Source of the DNA: Ruminococcus flavefaciens
GTDB lineage: Bacteria; Bacillota; Clostridia; Oscillospirales; Ruminococcaceae
Reading direction: 5' to 3'
Assembly: GCA_015067005.1 (NCBI GenBank)
Contig: SVNH01000007.1
Location: 1 to 41,409 of the forward strand
Length of the DNA stretch: 41,409 nt
Below are positions 25,307 through 34,480 of the stretch, one piece after another. Below the pieces are notes generated by a model. It did no database searches and was not told the origin of the DNA. It was given only the letters and a program-made list of their open reading frames with translations. A program made the translations under genes and the position numbers. Each line of letters opens with the position of its first letter. The first letter of the stretch is position 1.

Positions 25307-25989
25307 TATTTATCATCCCCGCGGTTCAGTGCTTTTAAGATCTCAGCGACCGAATCCCTGTCGCTGATGATTATTTCAGACACCCTTTCCTGTCCGTCAT
25401 TTATGCCGCTGTCTTCCTTTGGCGGATCATATGCAGGGTAAACGACTTCAGCAGGAAGCGGCTTTTCATCCTCACGATTGGTCCTGCTTCTATTTCCGGA
25501 AGCATTATTGCGTTCAAGATACAAAGCTACGGTCTTTTCATTGTCCTCGATCTTTGCGGAAATGATGCCGTCCATGAACTTGAAGGCAATTGCAAATATC
25601 AGTCCCCAGAACGTAGATGTCAGCGCACCGTAGAAGTTTCCCGTGATATTTGTATCATCAGCTACCAGTCCGAGCAGTGATACTACTGTTCCAAGTATTC
25701 CGAGAAGCGGGAATATTCCCGTAAGGTTCACGAATATCGAATAAAGCTTTCCGGTATGATTTCGCATACTCACTATCTCAGTCTCACGTATGACCGAGAT
25801 GTCGCTCTCAGCTTCCCTTCCCGAAGCGCCGCCATCAGGTACATAGACTGTAAGGTGCATCTTACTGTATAGCTTGTCCGCTGATTCACGCAGTTTGTAG
25901 TATATCACGCCGGTAAATACTGCTGCTATGAATATGATGAGGTCATATCCAAAAAAATTCATAAATATTACTGAAAAAAGTTTTTTCAT
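25306..25989 (-). CDS. MotA/TolQ/ExbB-family proton channel protein
   Basis: 227 aa with three hydrophobic spans (about residues 12-31, 83-110 and 120-138). FPLLGILGTVVSLLGL (93-108) and ALTSTFWGLIFAIAF (122-136) reproduce the conserved GLxGTV and T-x-x-GL-x-AI pattern of TolQ/ExbB. The cytoplasmic C terminus is long, charged and variable. There is no TonB, Tol or flagellar partner nearby and the host should lack an outer membrane, so the mechanical target is unknown. First gene of the operon; RBS AGGAGG precedes the start. Confidence 0.87.
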   Translation of the reverse strand: MKKLFSVIFMNFFGYDLIIFIAAVFTGVIYYKLRESADKLYSKMHLTVYVPDGGASGREAESDISVIRETEIVSMRNHTGKLYSIFVNLTGIFPLLGILGTVVSLLGLVADDTNITGNFYGALTSTFWGLIFAIAFKFMDGIISAKIEDNEKTVALYLERNNASGNRSRTNREDEKPLPAEVVYPAYDPPKEDSGINDGQERVSEIIISDRDSVAEILKALNRGDDK

Positions 25990-26009
25990 CAGGATTCCTC
26001 CTTAATTTA

Positions 26010-26038
26010 ATAATAACACATTTGTCACAAAAATGCAA
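26010..26038 (-). promoter_or_regulatory. Promoter of the ExbBD-like operon
   Basis: TTGCAT (26033-26038), 17-bp spacer, TATTAT (26010-26015), just upstream of the ExbB-like gene. Confidence 0.55.
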
Positions 26039-26092
26039 GAACTTTTTTGAATTTTTGTTAATAAAGCAGAAAGAATATCTTCCTTTTCTCTC

Positions 26093-26122
26093 TTGACTTT
26101 TATCACTGTTTTATGATATAAT
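26093..26122 (+). promoter_or_regulatory. tRNA-Leu promoter
   Basis: TTGACT (26093-26098), 18-bp spacer, TATAAT (26117-26122), 40 bp before the tRNA. Confidence 0.8.
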
Positions 26123-26162
26123 AATTTAGTTGATTGTCAATCAGCTTCTATTCCTATACTGT

Positions 26163-26248
26163 GCCGAAGTGGTGGAATGGCAGACACAGCAGACTCAAAA
26201 TCTGCCGGGAGCGATCTCGTACGGGTTCAAGTCCCGTCTTCGGCACCA
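26163..26248 (+). tRNA. tRNA-Leu (anticodon CAA)
   Basis: 86 nt with encoded CCA. The acceptor GCCGAAG pairs with CTTCGGC; the anticodon arm GCAGA-CTCAAAA-TCTGC carries CAA. A long variable arm (class II tRNA) and T loop GTTCAAGTC are present. Discriminator A fits leucine. Confidence 0.95.
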
Positions 26249-26273
26249 GCAGCGGGGAGCCCCCGCTGGCAGC

Positions 26274-26308
26274 TTCGCGTTTCACTTCTTGTGGAACGCG
26301 AATTTTTT
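26274..26308 (+). terminator. Terminator after tRNA-Leu
   Basis: A 12-bp stem (26274-26285 with 26291-26302) contains TTCGCG/CGCGAA and is followed by TTTTTT. A second GC-rich hairpin (about 26247-26266) lies between it and the tRNA. Confidence 0.88.
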
Positions 26309-26425
26309 CCGCGTACCATACCGCATTTTAATTGTAACACATAAACAGTGTAGAGCCTGCGCCCCCTTCCATGGGAGGCACTCTTTTTTACTCGCTCACT
26401 TTGTATGAAAACGATAAAATGTAAC

Positions 26426-26453
26426 AACAGCGTCTCTTTTACGAGACGCTGTT
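26426..26453. terminator. Terminator after the GNAT gene
   Basis: 11-bp perfect stem (26426-26436 with 26443-26453, CAGCGTCTC core). It lies just past the GNAT stop; the T tails are short on both strands. Confidence 0.6.
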
Positions 26454-26459
26454 TCTGTA

Positions 26460-26903
26460 TTATATCGACTTTTTTAAATATATCATGTCTACAAGCTGTA
26501 TTCCGCATTCATATATTGGATGATCGTAATTGTCTGTAAAAAAATTCTTTACGATGCGTGAACGCTGGAATCCGCATTTTTCGTAAAACGGAACAGTTAA
26601 CGGACTATCACCGGTCCCGACCTGCAATGTATCAAATTCTTGCGAATATATCTCTGAAATATAGTCTATAATCATCCTGCCATAGCCTCTTCCATGAAAC
26701 TCCGGATATACCGCTATATTCTTGATCTCAAGCGTTCTTCCGCCTTCATCTGTTACTACGCATTCTGCCTTTACGCCGTTATCATCCAACACATACATTG
26801 TGCCTCTGTCAATATACTTGTCTATCATTTCTTCCTGTTCATCCGCAAGCAGCAACAATTCCATATACTGACGCTTATTCTCTGTAACTTTCCTTATTAT
26901 CAT
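26460..26903 (-). CDS. GNAT-family N-acetyltransferase
   Basis: 147 aa. Motif A of the GNAT fold is visible as EIKNIAVYPEFHGRGYGRMII, with the acetyl-CoA pyrophosphate-binding R-G-x-G segment; FYEKCGFQ near the end is typical motif B. The start is the third ATG of the frame because GGAG lies 7 nt before it and MIIRKV is a usual GNAT N terminus. It overlaps the SulP gene end by 29 bp, so the two are probably co-transcribed. The acetylated substrate cannot be predicted. Confidence 0.88.
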   Translation of the reverse strand: MIIRKVTENKRQYMELLLLADEQEEMIDKYIDRGTMYVLDDNGVKAECVVTDEGGRTLEIKNIAVYPEFHGRGYGRMIIDYISEIYSQEFDTLQVGTGDSPLTVPFYEKCGFQRSRIVKNFFTDNYDHPIYECGIQLVDMIYLKKSI

Positions 26904-29073
26904 TTTCTGCTCCTGTCTCTTCATTATCATATAGACTATCTATCAATCTGCCATATTCCGGAGTTGATTTCCTTAGTCCTGTAAGTGCTTCACGGCGTAT
27001 AGCGAGCAGTCTTTCGTACAGCTCCGGATCTTTTTCATGCAATTCCTCTTCAAATCTCCTTGTGTGTTCACGTATTACCTTGAATACCTCCGGCTGCTTT
27101 GTTTCAATTTCCTGAGCAATAAGGAGTTTTCTCAGCTCAACTGCTTCCTCTATCTGACGCTCGTTCATGTTGAGTTTTTCCGCTATATCACGTATATGTA
27201 CTCCTATGTGCATAAGCAGTTCCTCCTGATCGAGTTCACTTATACCATGCCATTCTGTTCCCTCGCCTAATACCCGGTTCAGTATCTGCTGAGGATCGCC
27301 GTTTGAAGAATTGATGTTTTTAAGCAGCCTCTGCGTATACTTTTCAATCTCCTCATCTGCCATGCTTCCGAATGCCCACTCAAATTCAAGACGGTTGGCT
27401 GCCGATTTCCTCGGCTGTGTCTCAGTTTCATATGGAGGTTTTATACCTGCACTCAGAAGCGCAGAGGGTATCGTCCTTCTGCAATAGCCTTCCTCGACCA
27501 TATCAGCAAGTCCAAGCTGTCTGAAACGGTCATTAAGTGTACCGATATGCGATGCAAAATACAGTTCAACGCCCGAACGTTCGAGAGTTTTGCGAAGCGA
27601 CTTTATCATATCAGCTGACGTTATATCAATATTACATATCGCTCCGGAATCAATTATTACACATTTCGTGTCTTTCTTAATCGAATCCTCAACGTCCTTT
27701 ATGAATATGTTGATATTTGCAAAATACAGATTTCCTGAAAAGCGATATATCACCGCTTCTTTCAGCGGAACTGCATAACTGTTGCGTTCAAGACTATGAA
27801 AGCCTTCGTGACCTTGTATCACTCCGAGGAATGACCGCTTCGGATCAGCTGTTCGCAGTATTACCGTTACAAACGAGAGTACCACGCCTATCATGACTCC
27901 GTATACTGTTCCGAATACAAGAACACCAAGAAATGAACCGATAAATATTAACAGTTCCTTGCGATCCTGACGGTATAATCTCTTTGCAAGATGGAATTCA
28001 ACAGCACCAAGCAATGCCGATATTACAATAGCTGTCAGTACCGACACCGGCAGATACTGTATAAAGCCTGTTCCGAACATTAGTATAAGCGCCATGCTTA
28101 CAGATGCAGTTATCGACATTATCTGTGATCTTCCGCCGTATTGCTCGCCCATTGCTGTTCGTGACACAGAACCGTTGACAGGACAGCATCCTGTTAATCC
28201 GGCTGATGCATTTCCAAGTGCATACACAAGTATCTCACGGTTATTGTTGATCTTATATCCGTTCTTGTTTGCGTAATTGTTAGAGGCAAGAAGTGTTTCT
28301 GCCATAATCACCATAGCTACTGTAAGGCTTGTCGTTATAGAACCGGTAAAGTCCGACATATCGAATTCAGGAAGTTTCCAGACAGGAAGCCCGGTATCTA
28401 TTGCCGAAAGCGTTGCTGCTCCATGACGTTCTGCAAATCCGGTATATCCCATGACCGCTCCAGCAGCCATTACGAATATAGAAGCCGGAAATCGAGGTGA
28501 AACTTTCCTGCATACTAAAAGCACTGCAAGTGCCGAACCTCCTAATAACGTCGATGCTAAACTAAAGCTTTCCCGGCAGGTCATAACTATATGCTTTATT
28601 AGTTCAGCTATTTCTCCCCTGCCGCTTGTACCGCCAAGTATCTTTGGTATCTGCATGAATATTATAGTTGTGGATATTCCGCTTATAAAGCCGCCCATTA
28701 CAGGTGTTGATATGTACGTTACAAGCTTTCCTGCACGAAATATACGGAATACAATCAGCCAGCAGGCTACAAGGATAGTAAGCATAGGTACGAAGCGGAC
28801 TGCTTCCTCACTTCCGGATTCAATTCCGCGCGATGCAACAAATGCTCCTATCAATGCAGCCGGAGCCGCGTCTACTCCGAATATGAACTGTCTTGAACTC
28901 GAAAACAGTCCGAATATCAGTATCGGAAATATAGATCCGTAAAGACCGTATACCGGAGGAAGTCCCGATACCTGAGCATATCCCATTGATATGGGGATAG
29001 ACACAAGTGCGATTATTATTCCAGTGAAAATATCTATAAATGCCGACTTGTAAGTAATACCTCTCAGTTCCAT
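26875..29073 (-). CDS. SulP-family anion transporter with STAS domain and C-terminal extension
   Basis: 732 aa. The membrane part (residues 1 to about 410) has the SulP pattern from ISMGYAQVSGLPPVYGLYGS to TGCCPVNGSVSRTA; the STAS domain (about 430-550) includes KCVIIDSGAICNIDITSAD. Substrate could be sulfate, bicarbonate or dicarboxylates. After the STAS domain come about 170 residues (560-732) that are charged and helical, with ERQIEEAVELRKLL and EELHEKDPELYERLLAIR; ordinary SulP proteins end soon after STAS. RBS GGAGG precedes the start. Confidence 0.9.
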   Translation of the reverse strand: MELRGITYKSAFIDIFTGIIIALVSIPISMGYAQVSGLPPVYGLYGSIFPILIFGLFSSSRQFIFGVDAAPAALIGAFVASRGIESGSEEAVRFVPMLTILVACWLIVFRIFRAGKLVTYISTPVMGGFISGISTTIIFMQIPKILGGTSGRGEIAELIKHIVMTCRESFSLASTLLGGSALAVLLVCRKVSPRFPASIFVMAAGAVMGYTGFAERHGAATLSAIDTGLPVWKLPEFDMSDFTGSITTSLTVAMVIMAETLLASNNYANKNGYKINNNREILVYALGNASAGLTGCCPVNGSVSRTAMGEQYGGRSQIMSITASVSMALILMFGTGFIQYLPVSVLTAIVISALLGAVEFHLAKRLYRQDRKELLIFIGSFLGVLVFGTVYGVMIGVVLSFVTVILRTADPKRSFLGVIQGHEGFHSLERNSYAVPLKEAVIYRFSGNLYFANINIFIKDVEDSIKKDTKCVIIDSGAICNIDITSADMIKSLRKTLERSGVELYFASHIGTLNDRFRQLGLADMVEEGYCRRTIPSALLSAGIKPPYETETQPRKSAANRLEFEWAFGSMADEEIEKYTQRLLKNINSSNGDPQQILNRVLGEGTEWHGISELDQEELLMHIGVHIRDIAEKLNMNERQIEEAVELRKLLIAQEIETKQPEVFKVIREHTRRFEEELHEKDPELYERLLAIRREALTGLRKSTPEYGRLIDSLYDNEETGAENDNKESYRE

Positions 29074-29099
29074 TTTTTCACCTCCACTTACATGGAAAA

Positions 29100-29128
29100 A
29101 TTATACCATATTATTGCGGATATAGCAA
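29100..29128 (-). promoter_or_regulatory. SulP promoter
   Basis: TTGCTA (29123-29128), 17-bp spacer, TATAAT (29100-29105). It is divergent to the GH25 promoter 35 bp away. Confidence 0.7.
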
Positions 29129-29162
29129 GCTGCACGGAAATAAAAAATACTGTCATCAAGTA

Positions 29163-29191
29163 TTTACTTTTGTCCCCTGATATGGTATAAT
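29163..29191 (+). promoter_or_regulatory. GH25 lysozyme promoter
   Basis: TTTACT (29163-29168), 17-bp spacer, TATAAT (29186-29191), 31 bp before the start codon. Confidence 0.75.
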
Positions 29192-29221
29192 TCTTTTATA
29201 CTACCTTGAAAGGATACAATA

Positions 29222-30508
29222 ATGAAGAAAAACATCATATTTTCATTTATTCTCGCTTCTTCTCTGCTCACTGCCTGCGGTAAGGATGTTGCTGCCAATG
29301 AGAGCGCTGTAACTCCAAATGAGCCAACTTCAGTGACATCTGCAACAGATATTAACGCTTCGGATACAACTGCTGCTGCAACAGAAAGCCCCAAGCAAGC
29401 CACTGATGATATGCTCTCAGGTCTTCATGCCGATGAAGCAGATTCTATTGCCAAACTTATCGGAGCTGACTTTGAAAACGCTTCAGTAACCGCTGCATCT
29501 GAGACTGCTGCAAACACAACTCCCGAAACAAAGCCAAATAACTCTGCTCCTGCATCTACTCCTGCACCTGCACCTCAGCCTGCCGCTCCTTCTGCTGCTA
29601 ACGATAATACCGATCCGATCGTACTCAACAGCGGTTCAGGCTCCTGTCATTTAGTTAATACTCCTTTTGATCTCAACGATTATGTAGGTTATGCTGATGA
29701 CTGCGACAGAACTCCCACTCTCACTTACACGGGCAGTGTTGATCCGAACACAGTCGGAAGCTATCCGCTGACAGCTACCGTCACAGATCATTCCGGAAAC
29801 AGCGTTACATGGGATCTTACTATCAACGTTGTTAACAGTATTCCGCAGTATACCAGCGATTTTGAACAGATGTCGTTCAGCGATTTCAGAACAAGATACG
29901 CCGGAGAAGGCAGAAAATTTGGTATCGACGTTTCTACGTGGCAGGGCAATATTGATTTCAATGCCGTAAAAAATGCCGGCTGCGATTTCGTTATCATCCG
30001 TATAGGCTATTACTACGATCATATCGTTACCGACGACTATTTCAGACAGAATCTCAATAACGCAAGAGCTGCCGGTCTGCCGGTAGGTATATACTTCTAC
30101 ACTACCGACAATTCCGAAAGCGGTGTGCGTCAGCACGCAAGATGGATCGCTGATATGCTCGGCGGAACACCTCTCGATTTCCCTGTTGCCTTCGACTGGG
30201 AAGAATTCGGCAATTTCCAGCAGTACAGCATGAGTATCAATGACCTCAACAATTATTATCTTGCTTTTGCAGACGAGATGAATAAATGCGGTTACTCCGC
30301 TATGCTTTACAGCAGCAAGAATTTCTTTGTAAACTTCTGGAATGAAGCTGTAAAGGCTGCAACGCCTACATGGCTTGCTCATTATGTTGACAGCACCGAT
30401 TATACCGGAAAATACTCAATATGGCAGGCAAGCTGTGCTGGAAAAATCGACGGTATTGCCGGAAATGTCGATATGAATGTCCTCTATGATCCGCTGCCGC
30501 TTTCATAA
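29222..30508 (+). CDS. Lipoprotein GH25 muramidase (lysozyme) with Ig-like domain
   Basis: 428 aa. The signal peptide ends in a lipobox (LLTAC, Cys19), so the protein is lipid-anchored outside the membrane. An Ala/Thr/Pro-rich linker (about 20-128) leads to an Ig-like DUF5011-type domain (about 130-206, with TVGSYPLTATVTDHSGN) and a GH25 barrel (about 232-425). Catalytic acids are visible as Asp236 in FGIDVSTWQG and Asp325/Glu327 in AFDWEE. It cleaves the MurNAc-GlcNAc bond of peptidoglycan; remodelling of its own wall is the likely role. Monocistronic, RBS AAAGGA. Confidence 0.94.
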   Translation: MKKNIIFSFILASSLLTACGKDVAANESAVTPNEPTSVTSATDINASDTTAAATESPKQATDDMLSGLHADEADSIAKLIGADFENASVTAASETAANTTPETKPNNSAPASTPAPAPQPAAPSAANDNTDPIVLNSGSGSCHLVNTPFDLNDYVGYADDCDRTPTLTYTGSVDPNTVGSYPLTATVTDHSGNSVTWDLTINVVNSIPQYTSDFEQMSFSDFRTRYAGEGRKFGIDVSTWQGNIDFNAVKNAGCDFVIIRIGYYYDHIVTDDYFRQNLNNARAAGLPVGIYFYTTDNSESGVRQHARWIADMLGGTPLDFPVAFDWEEFGNFQQYSMSINDLNNYYLAFADEMNKCGYSAMLYSSKNFFVNFWNEAVKAATPTWLAHYVDSTDYTGKYSIWQASCAGKIDGIAGNVDMNVLYDPLPLS

Positions 30509-30540
30509 AGACGTGCAAGCTTTACCAGTAATATAACAAT

Positions 30541-30569
30541 AAAAAGGACTGCTTTTGCAGTCCTTTTTT
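30541..30569. terminator. Bidirectional terminator between GH25 and glgA
   Basis: 12-bp stem (30541-30552 with 30557-30568, GGACTGC core, TTTT loop) with T6 on the plus strand and TTTTT on the minus strand. It ends both converging units. Confidence 0.93.
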
Positions 30570-30640
30570 CATCTTGTCAATAACGTATGCGGAACCAGAA
30601 ACGTCCTGCAAGAGGAGTAACTTTCCTTATAGCATAGCTA

Positions 30641-32059
30641 TTATTGCTCTTTGAGTTCTTTGTATGTTTCAATATACAATTCGGCAGAAGCTTTCCAGCT
30701 ATAATCGCAATTCATCGCACGTTTCATCAGTTCGCTCCACGCTGACTTATTGTCGTAATCGCGCTTTGCTCTGCGGATCGCATCAAGCATATCATTAGCA
30801 TTATATGTTTTGAATGTATAGCCGTTGCCGTCAATGCCGCCGTTATCTCTGACGGTATCACGCAGACCGCCTGTCTCACGTACTATCGGAGCTGTTCCGT
30901 ATCTCATTGCTATAAGCTGTGCAAGTCCGCACGGTTCGCTCTGAGAAGGCATAAGGAACATATCAGAGCCTGCATATATCCTGCGCGAAAGTTCAGGCAC
31001 AAATCCGAGTGTAAGTGCAACTCTGCCTTTATAACGTGCCGCCATTTCACGGAAAAACTCTTCATATATACGCTCTCCGCTTCCAAGTACAGCAAACTTT
31101 ATGCCCATTCCGATTATTTCTTCCATTGCACATCGGATGAGATCAATACCCTTATGATTCACAAATCGGGTAACTATACCTATAATAGGCTCATCTCCGG
31201 GTTCAAGCCCCATTTCTTCAATGAGAGCCTTCTTACAGGCTGCCTTGCCTGAAAAATCGTCCGCAGTGTAATTTCCGGCAATTGCAGTATCCTTCTCAGG
31301 TGAATAGATCTCAGTGTCAATGCCGTTGAGTATGCCTTTAAGCTTATACTGCTTCGTGACAAGTATTCTGTCGAGACCATGTGCATACCATGGATCAAGT
31401 ATCTCCCATGCATAACTCGGGCTTACTGTCGTTATCATGTCAGCAGACTCGATAGCACCCTTCATCATATTGATGTAACCATCGTATTCAAGGATATTCG
31501 CGTTATACATCGGTATACCCATTACTTCATTGAGTATCTCCTTGCCGTATTTTCCCTGATATTCGATGTTATGAATCGTGAATACATTCTTTATACCGTC
31601 ATATCCCTGCTGATACTTATAGTAGATGTTATAGTAGACAGGTATAAGCGCAGTCTGCCAGTCATTGCAGTGAATGACATCAGGCTTGAAATCAATATAC
31701 CTAAGCATCTCAAGCACAGCTCTGTCGAAGAAAACGAATCTCTCGCAGTCATCGTAAAAACCGTAAAGACCATCTCTTGAGAAATAATACTCATTATCAA
31801 TGAAATAATAAGTTATATCTCCCCACTCTGCTTCAAATATTCCACAATACTGCTTACGCCACGACACATCTACCGTTATATTCTTCACGAAAGTCATCTT
31901 TTCGCGCAATTCCGGACTAATGCTTTTATATAGGGGGATAACAACACAGCATTCATGTCCGGCAGCCTGTATTGCTTTTGGCAGCGAACCTACTACATCG
32001 GCAAGTCCGCCGGAAGCTGCATAAGGTACAGCTTCACTTGCTGTGAACAGTATTTTCAT
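30641..32059 (-). CDS. glgA: Glycogen synthase (ADP-glucose-dependent)
   Basis: GT5 enzyme that extends alpha-1,4-glucan using ADP-glucose. 472 aa, standard length. The N-terminal KILFTASEAVPYAASGGLADVVGSLP contains the KxGGL-type loop in variant form (ASGGL; GlgA usually KTGGL). The C-terminal half has MLMPSQSEPCGLAQLIAMRYGTAPI-like residues (SxxEPCGL) and ETGGLRDTV that bind the nucleotide. Last gene of glgB-glgC-glgD-glgA, 15 bp after glgD. Confidence 0.95.
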   Translation of the reverse strand: MKILFTASEAVPYAASGGLADVVGSLPKAIQAAGHECCVVIPLYKSISPELREKMTFVKNITVDVSWRKQYCGIFEAEWGDITYYFIDNEYYFSRDGLYGFYDDCERFVFFDRAVLEMLRYIDFKPDVIHCNDWQTALIPVYYNIYYKYQQGYDGIKNVFTIHNIEYQGKYGKEILNEVMGIPMYNANILEYDGYINMMKGAIESADMITTVSPSYAWEILDPWYAHGLDRILVTKQYKLKGILNGIDTEIYSPEKDTAIAGNYTADDFSGKAACKKALIEEMGLEPGDEPIIGIVTRFVNHKGIDLIRCAMEEIIGMGIKFAVLGSGERIYEEFFREMAARYKGRVALTLGFVPELSRRIYAGSDMFLMPSQSEPCGLAQLIAMRYGTAPIVRETGGLRDTVRDNGGIDGNGYTFKTYNANDMLDAIRRAKRDYDNKSAWSELMKRAMNCDYSWKASAELYIETYKELKEQ

Positions 32060-32074
32060 TATACATCACCGCCG

Positions 32075-33196
32075 TTAAATCTTTCCGTCCTTACCGATAT
32101 ACAGCGGATATGTGTCTGAACCGGTCAGTACCTTATCGCTGCTTATCTCAACATTCTTATCAGTGATAACAGAAGTAATTGTGCAATTGCTTCCGACCTT
32201 GGTGCTCTGAAGAAGTACGCAGTTCTTTATTACTGTACCCTTCGCAACCTTTACGCCTCTGAAGAGTATAGAATTCTCAACAGTACCCTCGATAATGCAG
32301 CCGTCGGCAATAAGCGAATTCTTTACGTTTGCCTCAATGCCGTATTTTACAGGACCATTATCGCCTATCTTTGTATATACCGGAAGATTCGACTTGAACA
32401 GTGCATTTTTCTTGTTTGCATCAAGAAGAAGCTTATTCGCCTGATAGTAACTCTGAATGCTGTCGATCTTTGTAAAGAAGTCCTTATGTTCATAGCCCAT
32501 GATCTTGTATTCTTCCTTCTTGCCCTGAAGTATCTCACGGGTAAAACTGGACTGATTACGACTTGCGGCTTCAGATACTATCTTCTTGAGGAAGTCCTTG
32601 CTGATTATGAACATCTCAAGCCACATATTGCACTCCCCTGAGATCTGAGGATCAACAAGCACGTCTTTAAGACGGTTGTTCTCATCAAATTCAAGGATAG
32701 TAGCGCAGTTGTTCTTTTCACTGTCATAAAGCCCCTTGCTGTAAATAAGGGTAATGTCTGCACCTTCTGCCATATGCTGTTTCAGAACCGGATTGAAGTC
32801 GATAGTAGTTATAACATCACAGTTTGACATTATAACATACTTTGCTGATGAATGCTCTACAAAACTCCACACATTATTGAGTGCATCGAGTCTGCCCTTG
32901 TAGATGCCGCCTGTCTGGCTGTAAGGCGGAAGAAGATGGAGTCCGCCTTTTTTTCTTGAAAGATCCCAGTCACGTCCTGATCCGAGATGATCGAGGAGTG
33001 AACCATAGTTAGACTTAGTTATTACGCCGACTTCCGCTACGCTCGAATTCACCATATTTGAAAGTGGGAAGTCGATAAGTCTGTAACGTCCCCCGAAAGG
33101 TATCGAACCCATTGTTCGCTGTTTTGTCAGCTCACTGACATATGAATCATGCATACTTGCAAATATAAGTCCTAATACATTATAATTAACGCTCAT
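32075..33196 (-). CDS. glgD: GlgD, ADP-glucose pyrophosphorylase regulatory subunit
   Basis: 373 aa, homologous to GlgC but without its catalytic N-terminal loop: where GlgC has GGQGSRL this protein reads [35 protein letters not shown], the following core and C-terminal left-handed beta-helix repeats (about residues 255-370) are kept. In Bacillus-type systems GlgD binds GlgC and raises its activity. It lies 17 bp after glgC. Confidence 0.94.
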   Translation of the reverse strand: MSVNYNVLGLIFASMHDSYVSELTKQRTMGSIPFGGRYRLIDFPLSNMVNSSVAEVGVITKSNYGSLLDHLGSGRDWDLSRKKGGLHLLPPYSQTGGIYKGRLDALNNVWSFVEHSSAKYVIMSNCDVITTIDFNPVLKQHMAEGADITLIYSKGLYDSEKNNCATILEFDENNRLKDVLVDPQISGECNMWLEMFIISKDFLKKIVSEAASRNQSSFTREILQGKKEEYKIMGYEHKDFFTKIDSIQSYYQANKLLLDANKKNALFKSNLPVYTKIGDNGPVKYGIEANVKNSLIADGCIIEGTVENSILFRGVKVAKGTVIKNCVLLQSTKVGSNCTITSVITDKNVEISSDKVLTGSDTYPLYIGKDGKI

Positions 33197-33213
33197 AGTA
33201 AAACTCCCCCCGA

Positions 33214-34440
33214 TTAGATATTTTCTCCGATAATCTGCTTTGGCTCAACTACCTTATTCTCGGAAACAGTTACATTATGACCTACGACTGCGATACCCCA
33301 GTCATCTCTGTTTTCAATTGTCTCAGGACTTGCGCCTATTTTTGCCCCGCCTTCTACTACACAGTCCTCACCTACAATAGCATATTCAACTACTGCTCCG
33401 GACTTTATGACAGTTCCCGGCATGATAATGCTGTAATTTACAGTTGCTCCTGCTTCGATAGTAACTCCTGAGAATACCACTGAAAAATCAACTGTTCCGT
33501 CAATAGTGCTTCCTTCTGAGATCATGGAGTTTTCGATATTAGCGTTATCACCGATATACTGTGGCGGCATATTATTGTTTCTTGAATAGATCTTCCAGTT
33601 AGGATCATAGAGATCAAGCGGTACACTCGGACTGAGAAGATCCATATTTGCTTCCCACAGTGAATCAAGTGTTCCTACGTCCTTCCAGTATCCTTCAAAC
33701 TCATATGCAAAAAGTCTCTGTTTATCTTTAAGCATGGAAGTGATGATGTCCTTACCAAAGTCCTTTGACCACGGCTCTCCCTTATCACGCAGTGCATTAG
33801 CCTCCTGCTCATTCTCTACGAGGTACTTGCGCAGTTTATCCCAGCTGAACACATATATGCCCATGGATGCAAGGGTAGACTTCGGCTCCTTTGGCTTTTC
33901 TACAAAATCAGTAACCTGATTCTTGTCATCACAGATCATGATTCCGAAACGTGATGCCTCTGCCTTAGGAACATCAATAACAGAAATAGTGCAATCCGCA
34001 TTATTTGCAACGTGGAAGTCGACCATCTTGGAATAGTCCATTTTATAAATATGGTCACCGCCAAGCACAACAACGTACTCAGGGTTATATCTCTCTATGA
34101 ATCTGATATTCTGATAAATAGCATTAGCTGTTCCTTCGTACCACGATGCGCCAGCCTGTGTTTCATACGGTGGAAGTACATGAACACCGCCATTCATCTT
34201 ATCAAGGTCCCACGGCTGACCATTGCCTATATATTCATTCAGCACAAGCGGCTGATACTGTGTAAGAACTCCTACTGTGTCTATACCTGAATTAGTACAG
34301 TTTGAGAGTGGAAAATCTATAAGGCGGTACTTACCACCGTAAGGAACTGCCGGCTTTGCGACATTCCTCGTCAATGCGTACAATCTGCTTCCCTGACCGC
34401 CTGCAAGGAGCATTGCAACGACTCTCTTTTTAGTATACAT
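33214..34440 (-). CDS. glgC: Glucose-1-phosphate adenylyltransferase (catalytic subunit)
   Basis: Makes ADP-glucose from glucose-1-phosphate and ATP, the committed step of glycogen synthesis. 408 aa with [14 protein letters not shown] (nucleotide loop), [25 protein letters not shown] with the catalytic Asp, FVEKP and [10 protein letters not shown], then a beta-helix domain. RBS AGGAGG precedes the start. 40 bp downstream of glgB. Confidence 0.97.
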   Translation of the reverse strand: MYTKKRVVAMLLAGGQGSRLYALTRNVAKPAVPYGGKYRLIDFPLSNCTNSGIDTVGVLTQYQPLVLNEYIGNGQPWDLDKMNGGVHVLPPYETQAGASWYEGTANAIYQNIRFIERYNPEYVVVLGGDHIYKMDYSKMVDFHVANNADCTISVIDVPKAEASRFGIMICDDKNQVTDFVEKPKEPKSTLASMGIYVFSWDKLRKYLVENEQEANALRDKGEPWSKDFGKDIITSMLKDKQRLFAYEFEGYWKDVGTLDSLWEANMDLLSPSVPLDLYDPNWKIYSRNNNMPPQYIGDNANIENSMISEGSTIDGTVDFSVVFSGVTIEAGATVNYSIIMPGTVIKSGAVVEYAIVGEDCVVEGGAKIGASPETIENRDDWGIAVVGHNVTVSENKVVEPKQIIGENI

Positions 34441-34480
34441 AGTATTCCTCCTAAAATGTTAAGTGTATATCTTGCCTTGA

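Noticed and set aside
24243..25989. ExbBD-like operon as a Zorya defence system or flagellar stator
   Set aside because: No ZorC/ZorD-like helicase or nuclease genes, no OmpA-like peptidoglycan-binding domain, no flagellar genes in the window.
28451..28942. 163-aa plus-strand open frame
   Set aside because: Antisense to the membrane domain of the SulP transporter; no ribosome binding site.
29651..30382. 243-aa minus-strand open frame
   Set aside because: Complete antisense shadow of the GH25 lysozyme gene, which has a lipobox, catalytic acids, promoter and terminator.
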